Notes: generated by a model not told the origin, from the letters alone. A DNA stretch of 64,000 nucleotides from an uncultured Phycisphaerales bacterium (GCA_903845195.1 CAIMWO010000071.1:44961-108960), one strand, 5' to 3'; numbered from the stretch's first letter, positions 15,519 through 24,052 are shown. Made by a program: numbers and translations.

Positions 15519-17720
15519 TCATTTCAGCAACTTCTTGAGCTCCGGAATAAACGGAATCTTGATGCTCGACTCCGGCTGCGGCAACACCGGCGGCTTGAGC
15601 GTCACCATGCCGCCCAGAAAAAGCTCCCGGTTGCTCGGGTCTGGCGGCGCCCAGGCACGCACAAACGTTTTCGCGCTGCCGTCATTGTCGTAAACGGCGA
15701 TGTTCATCTGCGCTGTCAGCCCCGGCGCCGCGAAGATCCCTTTTCGCGGTATCGCCAGCGTGACGTTGTATCGATCCTCACGCACGTCCAAATGCAACGG
15801 AATAACCTCAGCCTTCTCATCCCGCGGTTTGGCGTAACCATCCCATATTTGCTTGCCCTTTTCGGCAAATGGGAACACGACCAGCCGTGTCCGCGCCGGC
15901 TCGCCCTGTGCCGTGCGCGACAGCCACGTCAACTCGATCGCATCGCTCAGCAGATCGCCCGGCCCCGTGAACTTCGGCCAGAACACGTGGTGATCGTCAT
16001 CCACATGGACGCGCACGTACAGGTGCGTATCGTCGGCGATCATTTCCCAATCTGCCGAACGCTTCTGCGGTTCATCGGCGCGCGGCGTCCACGCATACGT
16101 GCTGCCGCGATAGGCATCATGCCAGCCGTTGTCGCCGCCCAGCGCAATGTTCTTCACAATCGGCACCGTCGCCGCCGGCACCACGGCAATCCGCCGCTTC
16201 AGCAATACCTGGTGCGTCCGTCCGCGGCTGTCGTTGAACCGGACGACAAATTCCACCTGCGGCGGCGGCAATTCCCCCCGCTGCTGCTTGCAGTACAAAC
16301 TCATCCGCCATTTCTCTTTCTGGCCCGGCGCCAGATGACGCATCGTGTACGCCACATGCAGTTCCCACGGCAAATCAAAACTGTCTGTGAAAGGATTGGC
16401 GTTATCGCGCTCGGTCGCCGTCGCCAGATTCCGCGCCGAGGCCAGCCTCACCTCCACGTCAATCGGCACGCTCAGCGGATTCGACAGCGCCAGCCGCATC
16501 GGCCCTTCCTCAACCGGCTTGCCCGAATCTTTCCCCATCGGCTGTTCCAGCACGCCCTCGATGCCCAGCGATTTCTCGTCGATCTTCGCCGCTTGATCGA
16601 TCAGCGCCCGCTCTTCCGCCAGGATCGTGTCGGCCGGAAGGATGTTGGCCCCCTTGCCCTCCGCGCTGCCGCCAAGCTGCACCAGCGCCACCGTCATTTT
16701 CCCGGCGCTATCGATCTTGAGCAGCGTGTAATGACGCAACATTTCCGCCCCATCCTGCTCGATCGCCGCGGCCGTCGCACCCAGCGTGAAATAGGCGATG
16801 CCGTCCACCGCCGGGTCCGCGGCATACGCACAGGTATCGCCGGCAAACACCCCCAGAATCTTCGCCGGACGCAGCCCGCCGCTGAAATTCCCTCCCATCT
16901 CCGGGCCTTCCACGCTCACGATCGGTTTGCGATTGAAGTCCACCAGCAGTTCATGCACTTTGATCCAGATATCCCGCGACCGCCCCTGATCATGCCACAT
17001 CGGATGATGCAGCAGCACCAGCACCCCCGCAGCACGATGCGCATCGAACGTGCGATTGAGATCCGCCTTCAGCCACGCCAACTGGCTGTCGCTGTCTTTT
17101 CCGGCATCCTCGCCGGCTACGGCCAAATCTTCGCTATCCAGCACGATTGCATGCACATCGCCCACATCGAGGCTGTAATGCCTCGGACCGATGTACTTCT
17201 GGTACAACGCCGCGAAGCGGCGATCCGTTGGATCGAGCGTCCCCGAAAGCAAATCCCGCGGCCCCAAGCACGGATACCACGGCATCGTCAGCGCATCGAG
17301 CTTCCCCCGCACCGCCTGCACTTGGGTCAGATAAGTTTGCCCAGACCGCGTCATCCCCTGCACCAGGTTGCCCAATGTCAACACCAGATCAGGCTTTAGT
17401 AGATTGAGTTCGCTGACCGTTTGTCGCAAGTACGTTTCTGATGCCGCGTTCGTCGGCGAAAGATCGCCGAGGATCGCAATGCTGCTGGCCGACTGCCGCG
17501 GCGGTACCGGCAACCGCAGACCATACGTGCCGGGATGCACCGCAAACCCGCGCATCGCGGGGAATTCATCCAACTTCTGAATCGTCGGCGCGGGTAGATT
17601 GTCGAATGCGGGATAGGACGGCGCGGTGGTGGGGGAGTCGCCCAGCGCTGCGGCCACGAGCGCTAGGCCTCCGATGGCGACGATGCTGGCTCGATGATGT
17701 CGGCAAGTGGCTATCCGCAT
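15519..17720 (-). CDS. exported calcineurin-like metallophosphoesterase-fold protein with CBM9-like C-terminus, metal ligands degenerate
   Basis: 733 residues with an N-terminal signal peptide (IVAIGGLALVAAALG). Residues about 80-350 follow the calcineurin-like phosphoesterase plan, but the metal-binding motifs differ from consensus: GDLSPT at 85-90 where DxH is expected, GNLVQG at 117-122 for GDxxxG, and GPRD at 153-156 for GNHD. HHP at 238-240 is kept. A beta-rich C-terminal region (about 540-720, with DDTHLYVRVHVDDDHHVF and DLLSDAIELTW) resembles family 9 carbohydrate-binding-like domains. The protein is probably periplasmic or surface-bound and may bind rather than hydrolyse its ligand. 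It sits downstream of rpsA but is separated from it by a terminator. Confidence 0.75.
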   Translation of the reverse strand: MRIATCRHHRASIVAIGGLALVAAALGDSPTTAPSYPAFDNLPAPTIQKLDEFPAMRGFAVHPGTYGLRLPVPPRQSASSIAILGDLSPTNAASETYLRQTVSELNLLKPDLVLTLGNLVQGMTRSGQTYLTQVQAVRGKLDALTMPWYPCLGPRDLLSGTLDPTDRRFAALYQKYIGPRHYSLDVGDVHAIVLDSEDLAVAGEDAGKDSDSQLAWLKADLNRTFDAHRAAGVLVLLHHPMWHDQGRSRDIWIKVHELLVDFNRKPIVSVEGPEMGGNFSGGLRPAKILGVFAGDTCAYAADPAVDGIAYFTLGATAAAIEQDGAEMLRHYTLLKIDSAGKMTVALVQLGGSAEGKGANILPADTILAEERALIDQAAKIDEKSLGIEGVLEQPMGKDSGKPVEEGPMRLALSNPLSVPIDVEVRLASARNLATATERDNANPFTDSFDLPWELHVAYTMRHLAPGQKEKWRMSLYCKQQRGELPPPQVEFVVRFNDSRGRTHQVLLKRRIAVVPAATVPIVKNIALGGDNGWHDAYRGSTYAWTPRADEPQKRSADWEMIADDTHLYVRVHVDDDHHVFWPKFTGPGDLLSDAIELTWLSRTAQGEPARTRLVVFPFAEKGKQIWDGYAKPRDEKAEVIPLHLDVREDRYNVTLAIPRKGIFAAPGLTAQMNIAVYDNDGSAKTFVRAWAPPDPSNRELFLGGMVTLKPPVLPQPESSIKIPFIPELKKLLK

Positions 17721-17780
17721 GCGGGCTCCATGAGGGCAGAATTCTGGAAGAACGGATTATAACCGCAGCAAAAAGAAAAA

Positions 17781-17806
17781 GGCCGCGAGTCTTGCAACTC
17801 GCGGCC
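17781..17806 (-). terminator. rho-independent terminator of rpsA
   Basis: GGCCGCGAGT pairs with ACTCGCGGCC across a 6-nt loop, a 10-bp stem. Read on the minus strand it is followed by a T-rich tract (complement of AAAAAGAAAAA at 17770-17780). It lies 47 bp after the rpsA stop. Confidence 0.88.
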
Positions 17807-17818
17807 CTTTGATTCCTT

Positions 17819-17851
17819 TGTCAGTCACTGACCAGACCACTGGCCACTCGG
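17819..17851 (-). repeat. degenerate 7-bp array (GTGGTCA family)
   Basis: Read on the minus strand, GTGGCCA and GTGGTCT-like units abut the rpsA stop codon. Weak, but it matches the clear GTGGTCA arrays at 28131 and 62621. Confidence 0.35.
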
Positions 17852-17852
17852 C

Positions 17853-19583
17853 TTATCCTTCGAGGCCGCCCTTGTACTTCTTGGCGGGACGGTCTTCGTC
17901 GGTGCTCTCGGTGGTGTCGCCACCGGCGCCCCACTGGGCGCGCTTCAGCGACAGGCCGATCTTGCGGTCGTCGATGTCGACCCGCAGGATCTTCACTTCC
18001 ACCTCGTCGCCGATCTTCACCACGTCGGTCGGATTCTCGACCTTGTCGTCGCTCAGTTCGGAAACGTGCAGCAGGCCTTCGAGGCCCGGCTCCAGCTCGA
18101 CGAACACGCCGAAGTTGGTGATCTTCGTGACCTTGCCCTTGACGATCATGCCCGGCTGGTAGTTGGTCGGGATGGCGTGGAGCCACGGATCTTCGGTCAT
18201 CTGCTTGAGGCCGAGGGCGACGCGGTTCTTTTCCTGATCGACGCTGAGCACGACGCACTGAATTTCGTCGGCCTTCTTGAGCAGTTCGCTCGGGTGGGCG
18301 ACTTTCTTGGTCCAGCTCAAGTCGCTGACGTGCAGCAGGCCGTCGATGCCTTCTTCGATCTCGACGAACGCGCCGTAGTTGGTGAGGTTGCGAACCTTGC
18401 CGGTGATGACGGTGCCCGGCGGATACTTCTCGGCCAGCAGCGTCCACGGATTGGCTTCGGTCTGCTTCATGCCGAGGGAAATTTCCTGCTTGGCCTTGTT
18501 GACGTCGAGGACGACCACTTCGATCTCCTCGCCGACGCTGACCATTTCGCTGGGGTGGTTGATGCGCTTGGTCCAGCTCATCTCGCTGATGTGGACCAGG
18601 CCTTCCACGCCTTCTTCAAGCTTCACGAACGCACCATAGCTCATGATGTTCGTGACGGTACCCTTGACGCGGGTGGAGATCGGGTACTTCTCTTCGGCAT
18701 GTTCCCACGGCGAAGCTTGTTTCTGCTTGAGGCCCAGGGCGATCTTTTCCTTCTCCTTGTCGACGTTGAGGACGACGACTTCGATTTCCTGGTCCAGCTT
18801 GACCATGTCGCTCGGGTGATTGATGCGGCCCCAGCTCATGTCGGTGATGTGCAGCAGACCATCGACGCCGCCGAGATCGACGAATGCGCCGAAGTCCGCG
18901 ATGTTCTTGACCGTGCCCTTGCGGGTCTGGCCGATGATGATTTCGCTGAACAGTTTCTGCTTGGCTTCGCCGCGGAGCTTCTCGAGCAGTTTGCGGCGGC
19001 TGATGACGATGTTGCGGCGTTCGAGGTCGATCTTGAGGATTTCGGCATCGATGGTGCGGCCGATGTATTCGCCGATGTCCGCCGGGCGGCGGATGTCGAC
19101 CTGCGAGGCGGGGAGGAACACCGGCACGCCGATGTCCACGAGCAAACCGCCCTTGATCTTGCGGGTAACCTTGCCGGAGACTGGATCGCCTTCCTTCTTG
19201 GATTCGATGATGCGGTTCCAGCCGGTGATGCGATCGGCCTTGCGCTTGGAGATGACGACCAGGCCGTTGTCGGATTCGACCTGCTCGAGCAGGACGGTGA
19301 GTTCATCGCCGACTTCGACGTCGGCCTGATCCTCGGGATCCCATTCGCGGGAGAGCGAGAGGACGCCTTCGCTCTTGAGGCCGATTTCGACGACGACATC
19401 ATCGCCGTGGATGTTGACGACTTTGCCCTTGAGAATCGCGCCGTTGGCGAAGGACTGGCCGGTGCTGTCGAGGAGGGCGCCGATGGCGGCAGGATCGTAT
19501 TGGTCTTTGTATTCGGTTTCGATGGCCTGTACGGATTGTTCGTCGCCGAGGCCGAGTTCGCGGAGAAGTGCAATATTAACCAT
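17853..19583 (-). CDS. rpsA: 30S ribosomal protein S1
   Basis: 576 residues with six S1 RNA-binding domains starting at about residues 45, 133, 218, 303, 390 and 477. Repeated signatures such as GTVKNIADFGAFVDLGGVDG, VHISEMSW and LHVSELS are visible. S1 binds mRNA on the small subunit and helps initiation, in the cytoplasm. The start at 19583 gives MVNIALLRELGLGDEQ and has AAAGG upstream; the frame runs open far to the right through repeats and is not coding there. Six domains match the classical Gram-negative architecture. It has its own promoter and terminator, and S1 genes are often autoregulated through the leader. Confidence 0.96.
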   Translation of the reverse strand: MVNIALLRELGLGDEQSVQAIETEYKDQYDPAAIGALLDSTGQSFANGAILKGKVVNIHGDDVVVEIGLKSEGVLSLSREWDPEDQADVEVGDELTVLLEQVESDNGLVVISKRKADRITGWNRIIESKKEGDPVSGKVTRKIKGGLLVDIGVPVFLPASQVDIRRPADIGEYIGRTIDAEILKIDLERRNIVISRRKLLEKLRGEAKQKLFSEIIIGQTRKGTVKNIADFGAFVDLGGVDGLLHITDMSWGRINHPSDMVKLDQEIEVVVLNVDKEKEKIALGLKQKQASPWEHAEEKYPISTRVKGTVTNIMSYGAFVKLEEGVEGLVHISEMSWTKRINHPSEMVSVGEEIEVVVLDVNKAKQEISLGMKQTEANPWTLLAEKYPPGTVITGKVRNLTNYGAFVEIEEGIDGLLHVSDLSWTKKVAHPSELLKKADEIQCVVLSVDQEKNRVALGLKQMTEDPWLHAIPTNYQPGMIVKGKVTKITNFGVFVELEPGLEGLLHVSELSDDKVENPTDVVKIGDEVEVKILRVDIDDRKIGLSLKRAQWGAGGDTTESTDEDRPAKKYKGGLEG

Positions 19584-19734
19584 GAAGAGGATACCTTTCG
19601 TTTCTTGCGGCAAGCTTTTCCGCCGGGATCGGAACATCCGATCTCGACCGATTGCATCGGCGTTGCGCGCGCGGCCGATGGCCCGTGGGCGAGGCTCCAA
19701 ATGGAGCATCTGGCAACCCAAGGGGAAGGGGGAA

Positions 19735-19764
19735 AGTATACCTTGACGGGACAAGGGGTTGCAA
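19735..19764 (-). promoter_or_regulatory. rpsA promoter
   Basis: On the minus strand TTGCAA (19759-19764) and TATACT (19735-19740) are separated by 18 bp, a good sigma-70-like promoter. It implies a leader of about 145 nt before the rpsA ATG, which includes a GCTCC-AAAT-GGAGC hairpin. Confidence 0.6.
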
Positions 19765-19788
19765 ACGATTGGGGAAGTGAGGGGCGGG

Positions 19789-19816
19789 AGCAAGAAGTAA
19801 GAAGCAAGGAGCAAGA
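19789..19816 (+). repeat. 7-bp tandem array (AAGCAAG family)
   Basis: Four heptamers (AGCAAGA, AGTAAGA, AGCAAGG, AGCAAGA), just upstream of the rpsA promoter. Confidence 0.65.
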
Positions 19817-19931
19817 AGGCGTGGGCGTAGCGGAGTTTGGGGGTGTCGGGGTGTGGGGGTATCGGAGAAGCGGAAGAATGGTGATTTTGCGGGGGATTTT
19901 GCGGATCTTTGAGAGAAAAGTGCGGTTTTTG

Positions 19932-20014
19932 CCCAAGATGCGCATGAATTTTGCAGAAAATATGCGATTTTCTCCCAAGATTCTTATGAGTTTCCCAAGG
20001 TGCGCATGAGTTTT
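19932..20014 (+). repeat. three direct repeats of a CCCAAG-N-TGCGCATGA-TTT unit
   Basis: Copies at 19932-19952, 19974-19993 and 19994-20014 share CCCAAG, ATGA and a T-run. The first and third differ at only two of 21 bases. Periods are 42 and 20 bp. Translation of the region gives no plausible protein, so the repeats are non-coding. Confidence 0.6.
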
Positions 20015-20166
20015 GAGGGAGGACGGATTGAGCCGCGACGGCGCGGCGGCACGACGGGGGACGGGGACGGTCCACAAATGGGCACAAATGGACACGAATA
20101 GTGTCGGGAGAATGGGTTGAAGTTGATGATGCGAGGGGCAAGGTGCACGGACGCGGGATGGGACAC

Positions 20167-20394
20167 ACCGGAAGTGGGCTTCCGGTTTGTGGGGCGCGGG
20201 CGGTTTGGATTAATAAACAGGAAGTGGGCTTCCGGTTTGGGTTTTTGGGGGTGAAAACGGGGATGGGAGAGGATGAAAAGTGGGCGGTGGGCGCATTTGT
20301 AGGGTGTAACCGGAAGCAGGCTTCCGGTTCACTGGGGAGTAGCCGGAAGTGGGCTTCCGGTCTATGAGGGGCAAACCGGAAGCGGGCTTCCGGT
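20167..20394. repeat. five REP-like palindromes ACCGGAAG-N4-CTTCCGGT
   Basis: Copies at 20167-20186, 20217-20236, 20309-20328, 20342-20361 and 20375-20394. Each has 8-bp arms around a 4-nt loop (TGGG, TGGG, CAGG, TGGG, CGGG); copies 2 and 4 carry one arm mismatch. The last three are exactly 33 bp apart. Neither spacers nor repeat lengths fit CRISPR. They resemble extragenic palindromes mobilised by REP-associated transposases, none of which is in the window. Confidence 0.85.
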
Positions 20395-20473
20395 TTGTTG
20401 GAGAATGAATGGGGTTGGTGCATGGGGGCTCCTGTCAGGGGTCAGTGGTTCGCGGGCGCGCGGTGCGAGCTTC

Positions 20474-20607
20474 TATATAAGGGTTGGAGGACCATGTTTG
20501 TGCGCACAAGTATCTGGGGCAAAGACGGTAGGCGTAGCGAGGGGCGGGAGTTAGAGGCAGAATTACTTTTTGCCTGGGGCGGATGGGGGATGATAGGTGT
20601 GCGCACA
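20474..20607. promoter_or_regulatory. TATATAA element and two TGTGCGCACA palindromes
   Basis: TATATAA (20474-20480) could be a -10 without a good -35. TTGTGCGCACAA (20498-20509) and TGTGCGCACA (20598-20607) are perfect palindromes about 100 bp apart, 70-180 bp before the SUKH-HEAT gene. Two matching palindromes suggest an operator pair; the regulator is unknown. With the arrays to the left this accounts for the 1.1-kb gap 19584-20676, where I see no gene. Confidence 0.4.
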
Positions 20608-20676
20608 GATGTGAGAGCGCTTTGGCGATGATCCCGCCGTCGATAGGCGGATCACCTGCATCTCGACAGGTCTCTG

Positions 20677-22059
20677 ATGCCAGCAGATAATAATGCGATG
20701 CTCACCACTATCTCTGACTGGACCTCTCTGCTCGCTGATTGGGAGTCAGCGGCACGAGCATCCCATTCCAATCTCCCGCCAGTTCTATCTTATCCATCTG
20801 CCTCGCCAGTCGAACTTGCCGCTGCTGAGGCCCGCCTCAAACTAACGTCGCCGCTTCCCCCGTCCTATCGCGCTTTCCTGCTCACCACGAACGGCTGGCA
20901 GTTCGCGTCTCGTGCGGTCCCGCTCATACGTCCCGCGGCGAAACTGACTTGGTTCAAGAAACAGAACCGCGAATGGATCAATATCTTGACCGACCCCTCA
21001 CTGCGCGGCATCCCCCTCCCACCCGAAGAAACCTACTACAATTACAGCCCCGAAGTCTCCGAGCACTTCTACACCGGCCACCTTCCTCACACCCTGCAAA
21101 TCTCTGATATTGGTGACGACGCGGTTTTCCTTCTGAATCCGATGGTCGTCCACCACGATGGCGAATGGGAGGCTTGGTTTCTGGCGAGTTGGCTGCCCGG
21201 CGTCCGTCGCTACCGGTCCTTTGCTGCACTGATGTGGAGCCAGTATCACGAACTCATCGGGCAGCCTCTCGAACCGCCTTTCAATACACCTGTCCCCGTC
21301 AACGATCTTCCGACCGTCTACGGTGACCCGCCGACAAAAACCCCGCGCCGCATCGCGGTCCGTAAGCCTCGCCGCGCCATTCCCGAACTCCTTCGAATTG
21401 CCCAAGACCACAGTCCCCGCACAACGATGAACGCCCGTATCAAGGCCATTGAAGAACTCGCCGCCCGGCGTGATCCCACCACTGTTGCTCCGCTGCGCAC
21501 TCTCGTGCATGACCCACTCCCCGACGTGTGTGCCCATGCCATGATTGCCCTCGGCGACCTCCGTGCTATTGAGGCTGTCAATGATCTTATCGCGATCATC
21601 CAAGAGCATGAGGAGAACTATCCCTGCGCCATCGCCGCTCTCGGTCAAATTGGAACCGCCCCCGCCCTCGATTTCCTCGTCAGCTATATAGAGTCGCGTC
21701 AAGAAAACACCGCTGCCGCTGCCAGCGCTATTGCGCCGCATGGCGATCCCCGAGCAGTCGCAATCATGACCGAGATTATGTTGGACACCAATGACAGGTT
21801 CAATGGCGACATCGCCGGAAGCATTCTCGCCCGATTCGGTCGTGCAGGTATCGAACCTCTGATAGCTGCCACAGCACACCCCGATCTTGTCGTTCGCCGC
21901 CGTGCCTACAAGGGGCTCTACGAACTGGCGGCTATCCGCGCCAAGACCCCCGAAGGCAAGCGTGCCGCCGAAGCCCTTCGCGCTCGAGGAGCGATGGAAC
22001 CTGATCCGAGCTCAACTTTTCTAGATACCGTGTTGAGAGTCCTCGGTAACCGCACCTGA
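20677..22059 (+). CDS. SMI1/KNR4 (SUKH)-domain protein with HEAT-like repeats
   Basis: 460 residues, no signal peptide. Residues about 40-200 show the SUKH layout: LPPSYRAFLLTTNGWQF, a middle VSEHFYTGHLPHTLQISDIG, and GDDAVFLLNP with WEAWFLASWLPGVRRYRSFA. SUKH domains are found in immunity proteins of toxin systems and in other regulators. From about 240 to 440 there are HEAT/armadillo-like helices (AIEELAARRDPTTVAPLRTL, VCAHAMIALGDLRAIEAVND). HEAT repeats mediate protein binding. No toxin gene is adjacent, so an immunity role is only a possibility. The start could also be the ATG at 20698. Confidence 0.75.
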   Translation: MPADNNAMLTTISDWTSLLADWESAARASHSNLPPVLSYPSASPVELAAAEARLKLTSPLPPSYRAFLLTTNGWQFASRAVPLIRPAAKLTWFKKQNREWINILTDPSLRGIPLPPEETYYNYSPEVSEHFYTGHLPHTLQISDIGDDAVFLLNPMVVHHDGEWEAWFLASWLPGVRRYRSFAALMWSQYHELIGQPLEPPFNTPVPVNDLPTVYGDPPTKTPRRIAVRKPRRAIPELLRIAQDHSPRTTMNARIKAIEELAARRDPTTVAPLRTLVHDPLPDVCAHAMIALGDLRAIEAVNDLIAIIQEHEENYPCAIAALGQIGTAPALDFLVSYIESRQENTAAAASAIAPHGDPRAVAIMTEIMLDTNDRFNGDIAGSILARFGRAGIEPLIAATAHPDLVVRRRAYKGLYELAAIRAKTPEGKRAAEALRARGAMEPDPSSTFLDTVLRVLGNRT

Positions 22060-22282
22060 GTCAGATATGTTCTTGGGAGTGGCTGCATCTACCTCGACAC
22101 TGCCACGATCGTCGTTCGCAACTGCTCACGAAGTTATAACCCCCCCCAGCGACTCGCCTGCTACCCGGGCAAAGGTCTGGAATCCCTGGGCCACCAAGTT
22201 AGACTGCAACCGGTCGATCAGGCCGCGTAGAGAAGATTTTAGAGCAGTGTACGCGGGCGTTCGTCCGCCGGAGCGATCTCTA

Positions 22283-22828
22283 ATGCCGAAGCGCTCATTC
22301 AAGAACTCCATGAGCCGCGAGGCTGGGTATGTCGCCCTCCTCATCCTCGCGTTCGTTGCTCTCGCGTTCGATATCGCCCAATTCCCCGGAAGCTATCGCC
22401 AGTTCCGCACATCCCATTACGCGCAGGTTCAAGGGCGTATCATTCGTTCACGCCTTGACGGACCACATAGAGGTGGGTCATACAACGTGGACATCGAGTA
22501 CACATATACGATCGATAACCGCGGGTTCGGTGGCAATACTTGGCGCTTTGCCAAAGGCTTTGCGTTGGATTATTCCGCTGCGGAAGCGATTTCCACCAGC
22601 CATCCGGTCAACGGGCCCGTTACCGTTTACTACGATCCCAAGGACCCGAGTTCATCGCTCCTGTCTCCGGGCCTAAACAAGGGCGACTTCTTCTTTCTGC
22701 TTATCTTCTTGCCGTTCAATCTCATCCTGGTCGGCGTCATAGTGCTCCCAATACTTTGGATGATCAATCCCCACCGCAAATTCGTTCATTCCAAACTTGC
22801 CAAACGCGCCAACGACTTGACGACATGA
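22283..22828 (+). CDS. DUF3592-like membrane protein
   Basis: 181 residues from the ATG at 22283, with GGAG 9 bp upstream; the open frame extends left but the extra residues look non-coding. Two membrane helices (AGYVALLILAFVALAFDIAQ and FFFLLIFLPFNLILVGVIVL) flank an extracytoplasmic beta domain. The domain contains AQVQGRIIRSR, the YNVDIEYTYTIDNRGFGGNT strand pair and PVTVYYDPKDPSSSLLSPG, the DUF3592 signature. Function is unknown in the family. Confidence 0.75.
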   Translation: MPKRSFKNSMSREAGYVALLILAFVALAFDIAQFPGSYRQFRTSHYAQVQGRIIRSRLDGPHRGGSYNVDIEYTYTIDNRGFGGNTWRFAKGFALDYSAAEAISTSHPVNGPVTVYYDPKDPSSSLLSPGLNKGDFFFLLIFLPFNLILVGVIVLPILWMINPHRKFVHSKLAKRANDLTT

Positions 22829-23230
22829 CGGTTTCACGACTTATCGCCCCCTCCCGAATTCCGTACTGACGCCGACCTGGCGCGTCCCCATCGTCGAGTT
22901 AAATTTCCGATCAGGGGCCGACACCCAATGGGCCGACAGAGTGAGACACATTTCTGGTTTTCAAGCCAGACGCATCGTGGTGGGCGGGGCAAGGGGGTTT
23001 GATGCGGGGGTTGGTGTGTGAGAGTTCGTCGGCCCGCGCCAACGTAGTTGGCGGGCTTTGGGGGAGCTTTGTGGATTCGAGGTTTGGTCGGGCATAGTTC
23101 TCGTCGACAGATTATGCCATTGCATTGATGTTGGAGGGGTTTGTCCGGTACACTGGATAATCTGCGCTCGGGGGTGGTGGTGGCGTGTTTGTTCTGCGGC
23201 AGGTGGCACTTCATTCGAACGGAGATTGGC
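22829..23230. other. 402-bp gap without a gene
   Basis: No convincing reading frame. It holds a GCGCCAAC-GTA-GTTGGCGG hairpin near 23036-23054 and a candidate promoter at 23125-23154. Confidence 0.5.
23125..23154 (+). promoter_or_regulatory. candidate sigma-70 promoter for the gene at 23231
   Basis: TTGATG (23125-23130), an 18-bp spacer and TACACT (23149-23154), 77 bp before the start codon. Confidence 0.4.
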
Positions 23231-24013
23231 ATGGCCAATGAGAATCAGGAAAAGCCGGCACACGATGACCATGCGTTGGCAGCGTTGCATGGGTTGGGTG
23301 GAGCGCAGGACCCGGAAGCGGGGGAGGGGCATGAAGAGACGGAGCATGAGGAGGTAAACAGTTCGCCGTCGGCGAGCGGGTTTGTGGGGATGCTGGCGAA
23401 GGGGAATCCGCCGAGCGATGAGCCGGCGACGGGTGGGGCGCGGGCGGCGTATCCGCAGCAGAACCGGCCGACGCCCAAGCCGATGAACGATGCGGGTCAG
23501 CCGCTGAGCGGCGCGAACGTGCGGCCGACGCGAACGGATGAGATTCGGATGGCGAAGGAAATTATCATGCCGGCGAAAGAAGGGCCGGCGGCGGAGGCGG
23601 GGGAAGCGGGGGGGGCGGTAGCAGCTCCGGCGGTGGCGGTGAAGAAGGGGACGCGTGGGCGGAAGGTGCCGGCGTGGTATCCGATTGCGGTGCCGGTGAT
23701 GTTCACGATGTGTTCGATTCTGACGATGATCAGTTTCTGGGCGCTGGGGGCGGTGATCTACATGATGACAGCGCATCCGGATGCGGTGAGCCGCTATCCG
23801 TTGATTTCGTGGGATGAATACCTGGGGGATAACGGCGGATTTACGACGGGATCGAAATTGATGGCGGGGGTGATGCTGGTGTGCCTGCCGGTGGGGATCA
23901 TTCTGGCGGTGATGGCGATCATCATGCAGCGACAGGTGCGGAAGGCGGACTTGGCGAAGGAAGCGAAGGCGGCGGCAGTGGCGGCGAAAGAGGAAGCGGC
24001 GGCGAAGGAGTGA
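23231..24013 (+). CDS. unknown two-helix membrane protein with disordered N-terminus
   Basis: 260 residues from the ATG at 23231, with GGAG 7-10 bp upstream. The first 145 residues are acidic, then Ala/Gly/Pro-rich and probably disordered. Two helices follow (VPVMFTMCSILTMISFWALG and LMAGVMLVCLPVGIILAVMA) around a short loop with SWDEYLGDNGGFTTG. An Ala/Lys/Glu-rich coiled tail ends the protein. I do not recognise the family. Codon use is strongly G-ending, unlike the genes before 22 kb. Confidence 0.6.
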   Translation: MANENQEKPAHDDHALAALHGLGGAQDPEAGEGHEETEHEEVNSSPSASGFVGMLAKGNPPSDEPATGGARAAYPQQNRPTPKPMNDAGQPLSGANVRPTRTDEIRMAKEIIMPAKEGPAAEAGEAGGAVAAPAVAVKKGTRGRKVPAWYPIAVPVMFTMCSILTMISFWALGAVIYMMTAHPDAVSRYPLISWDEYLGDNGGFTTGSKLMAGVMLVCLPVGIILAVMAIIMQRQVRKADLAKEAKAAAVAAKEEAAAKE

Positions 24014-24024
24014 GTTCTTTTTAC

Positions 24025-24048
24025 CACCAAGACACCAAGGCACCAAGA
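24025..24048 (+). repeat. 8-bp tandem array (CACCAAGA family)
   Basis: Three octamers (CACCAAGA, CACCAAGG, CACCAAGA), starting 12 bp after a stop codon. This is the direct form of the array at 9667. Confidence 0.75.
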
Positions 24049-24052
24049 TGAC

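Noticed and set aside
18066..20009. 647-codon plus-strand frame opposite rpsA
   Set aside because: Repeats mirror the S1 domains in antisense; rpsA is certain on the other strand.
20167..20394. CRISPR array
   Set aside because: The repeats are short palindromes with 13-72 bp irregular gaps, the spacers are not spacer-like, and no cas gene is present.
19584..20423. Upstream extension of the rpsA frame
   Set aside because: It is open to 20423, but the residues are translations of the palindromes and direct repeats, the promoter lies inside it, and MVNIALLREL at 19583 is a good start.
20395..20631. 78-codon frame before the SUKH gene
   Set aside because: It starts within the palindrome cluster and contains the operator-like palindromes; composition is not protein-like.
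20780..20800. TTATCCATC as a DnaA box marking an origin
   Set aside because: A single imperfect match inside a coding gene, without a cluster or dnaA nearby.
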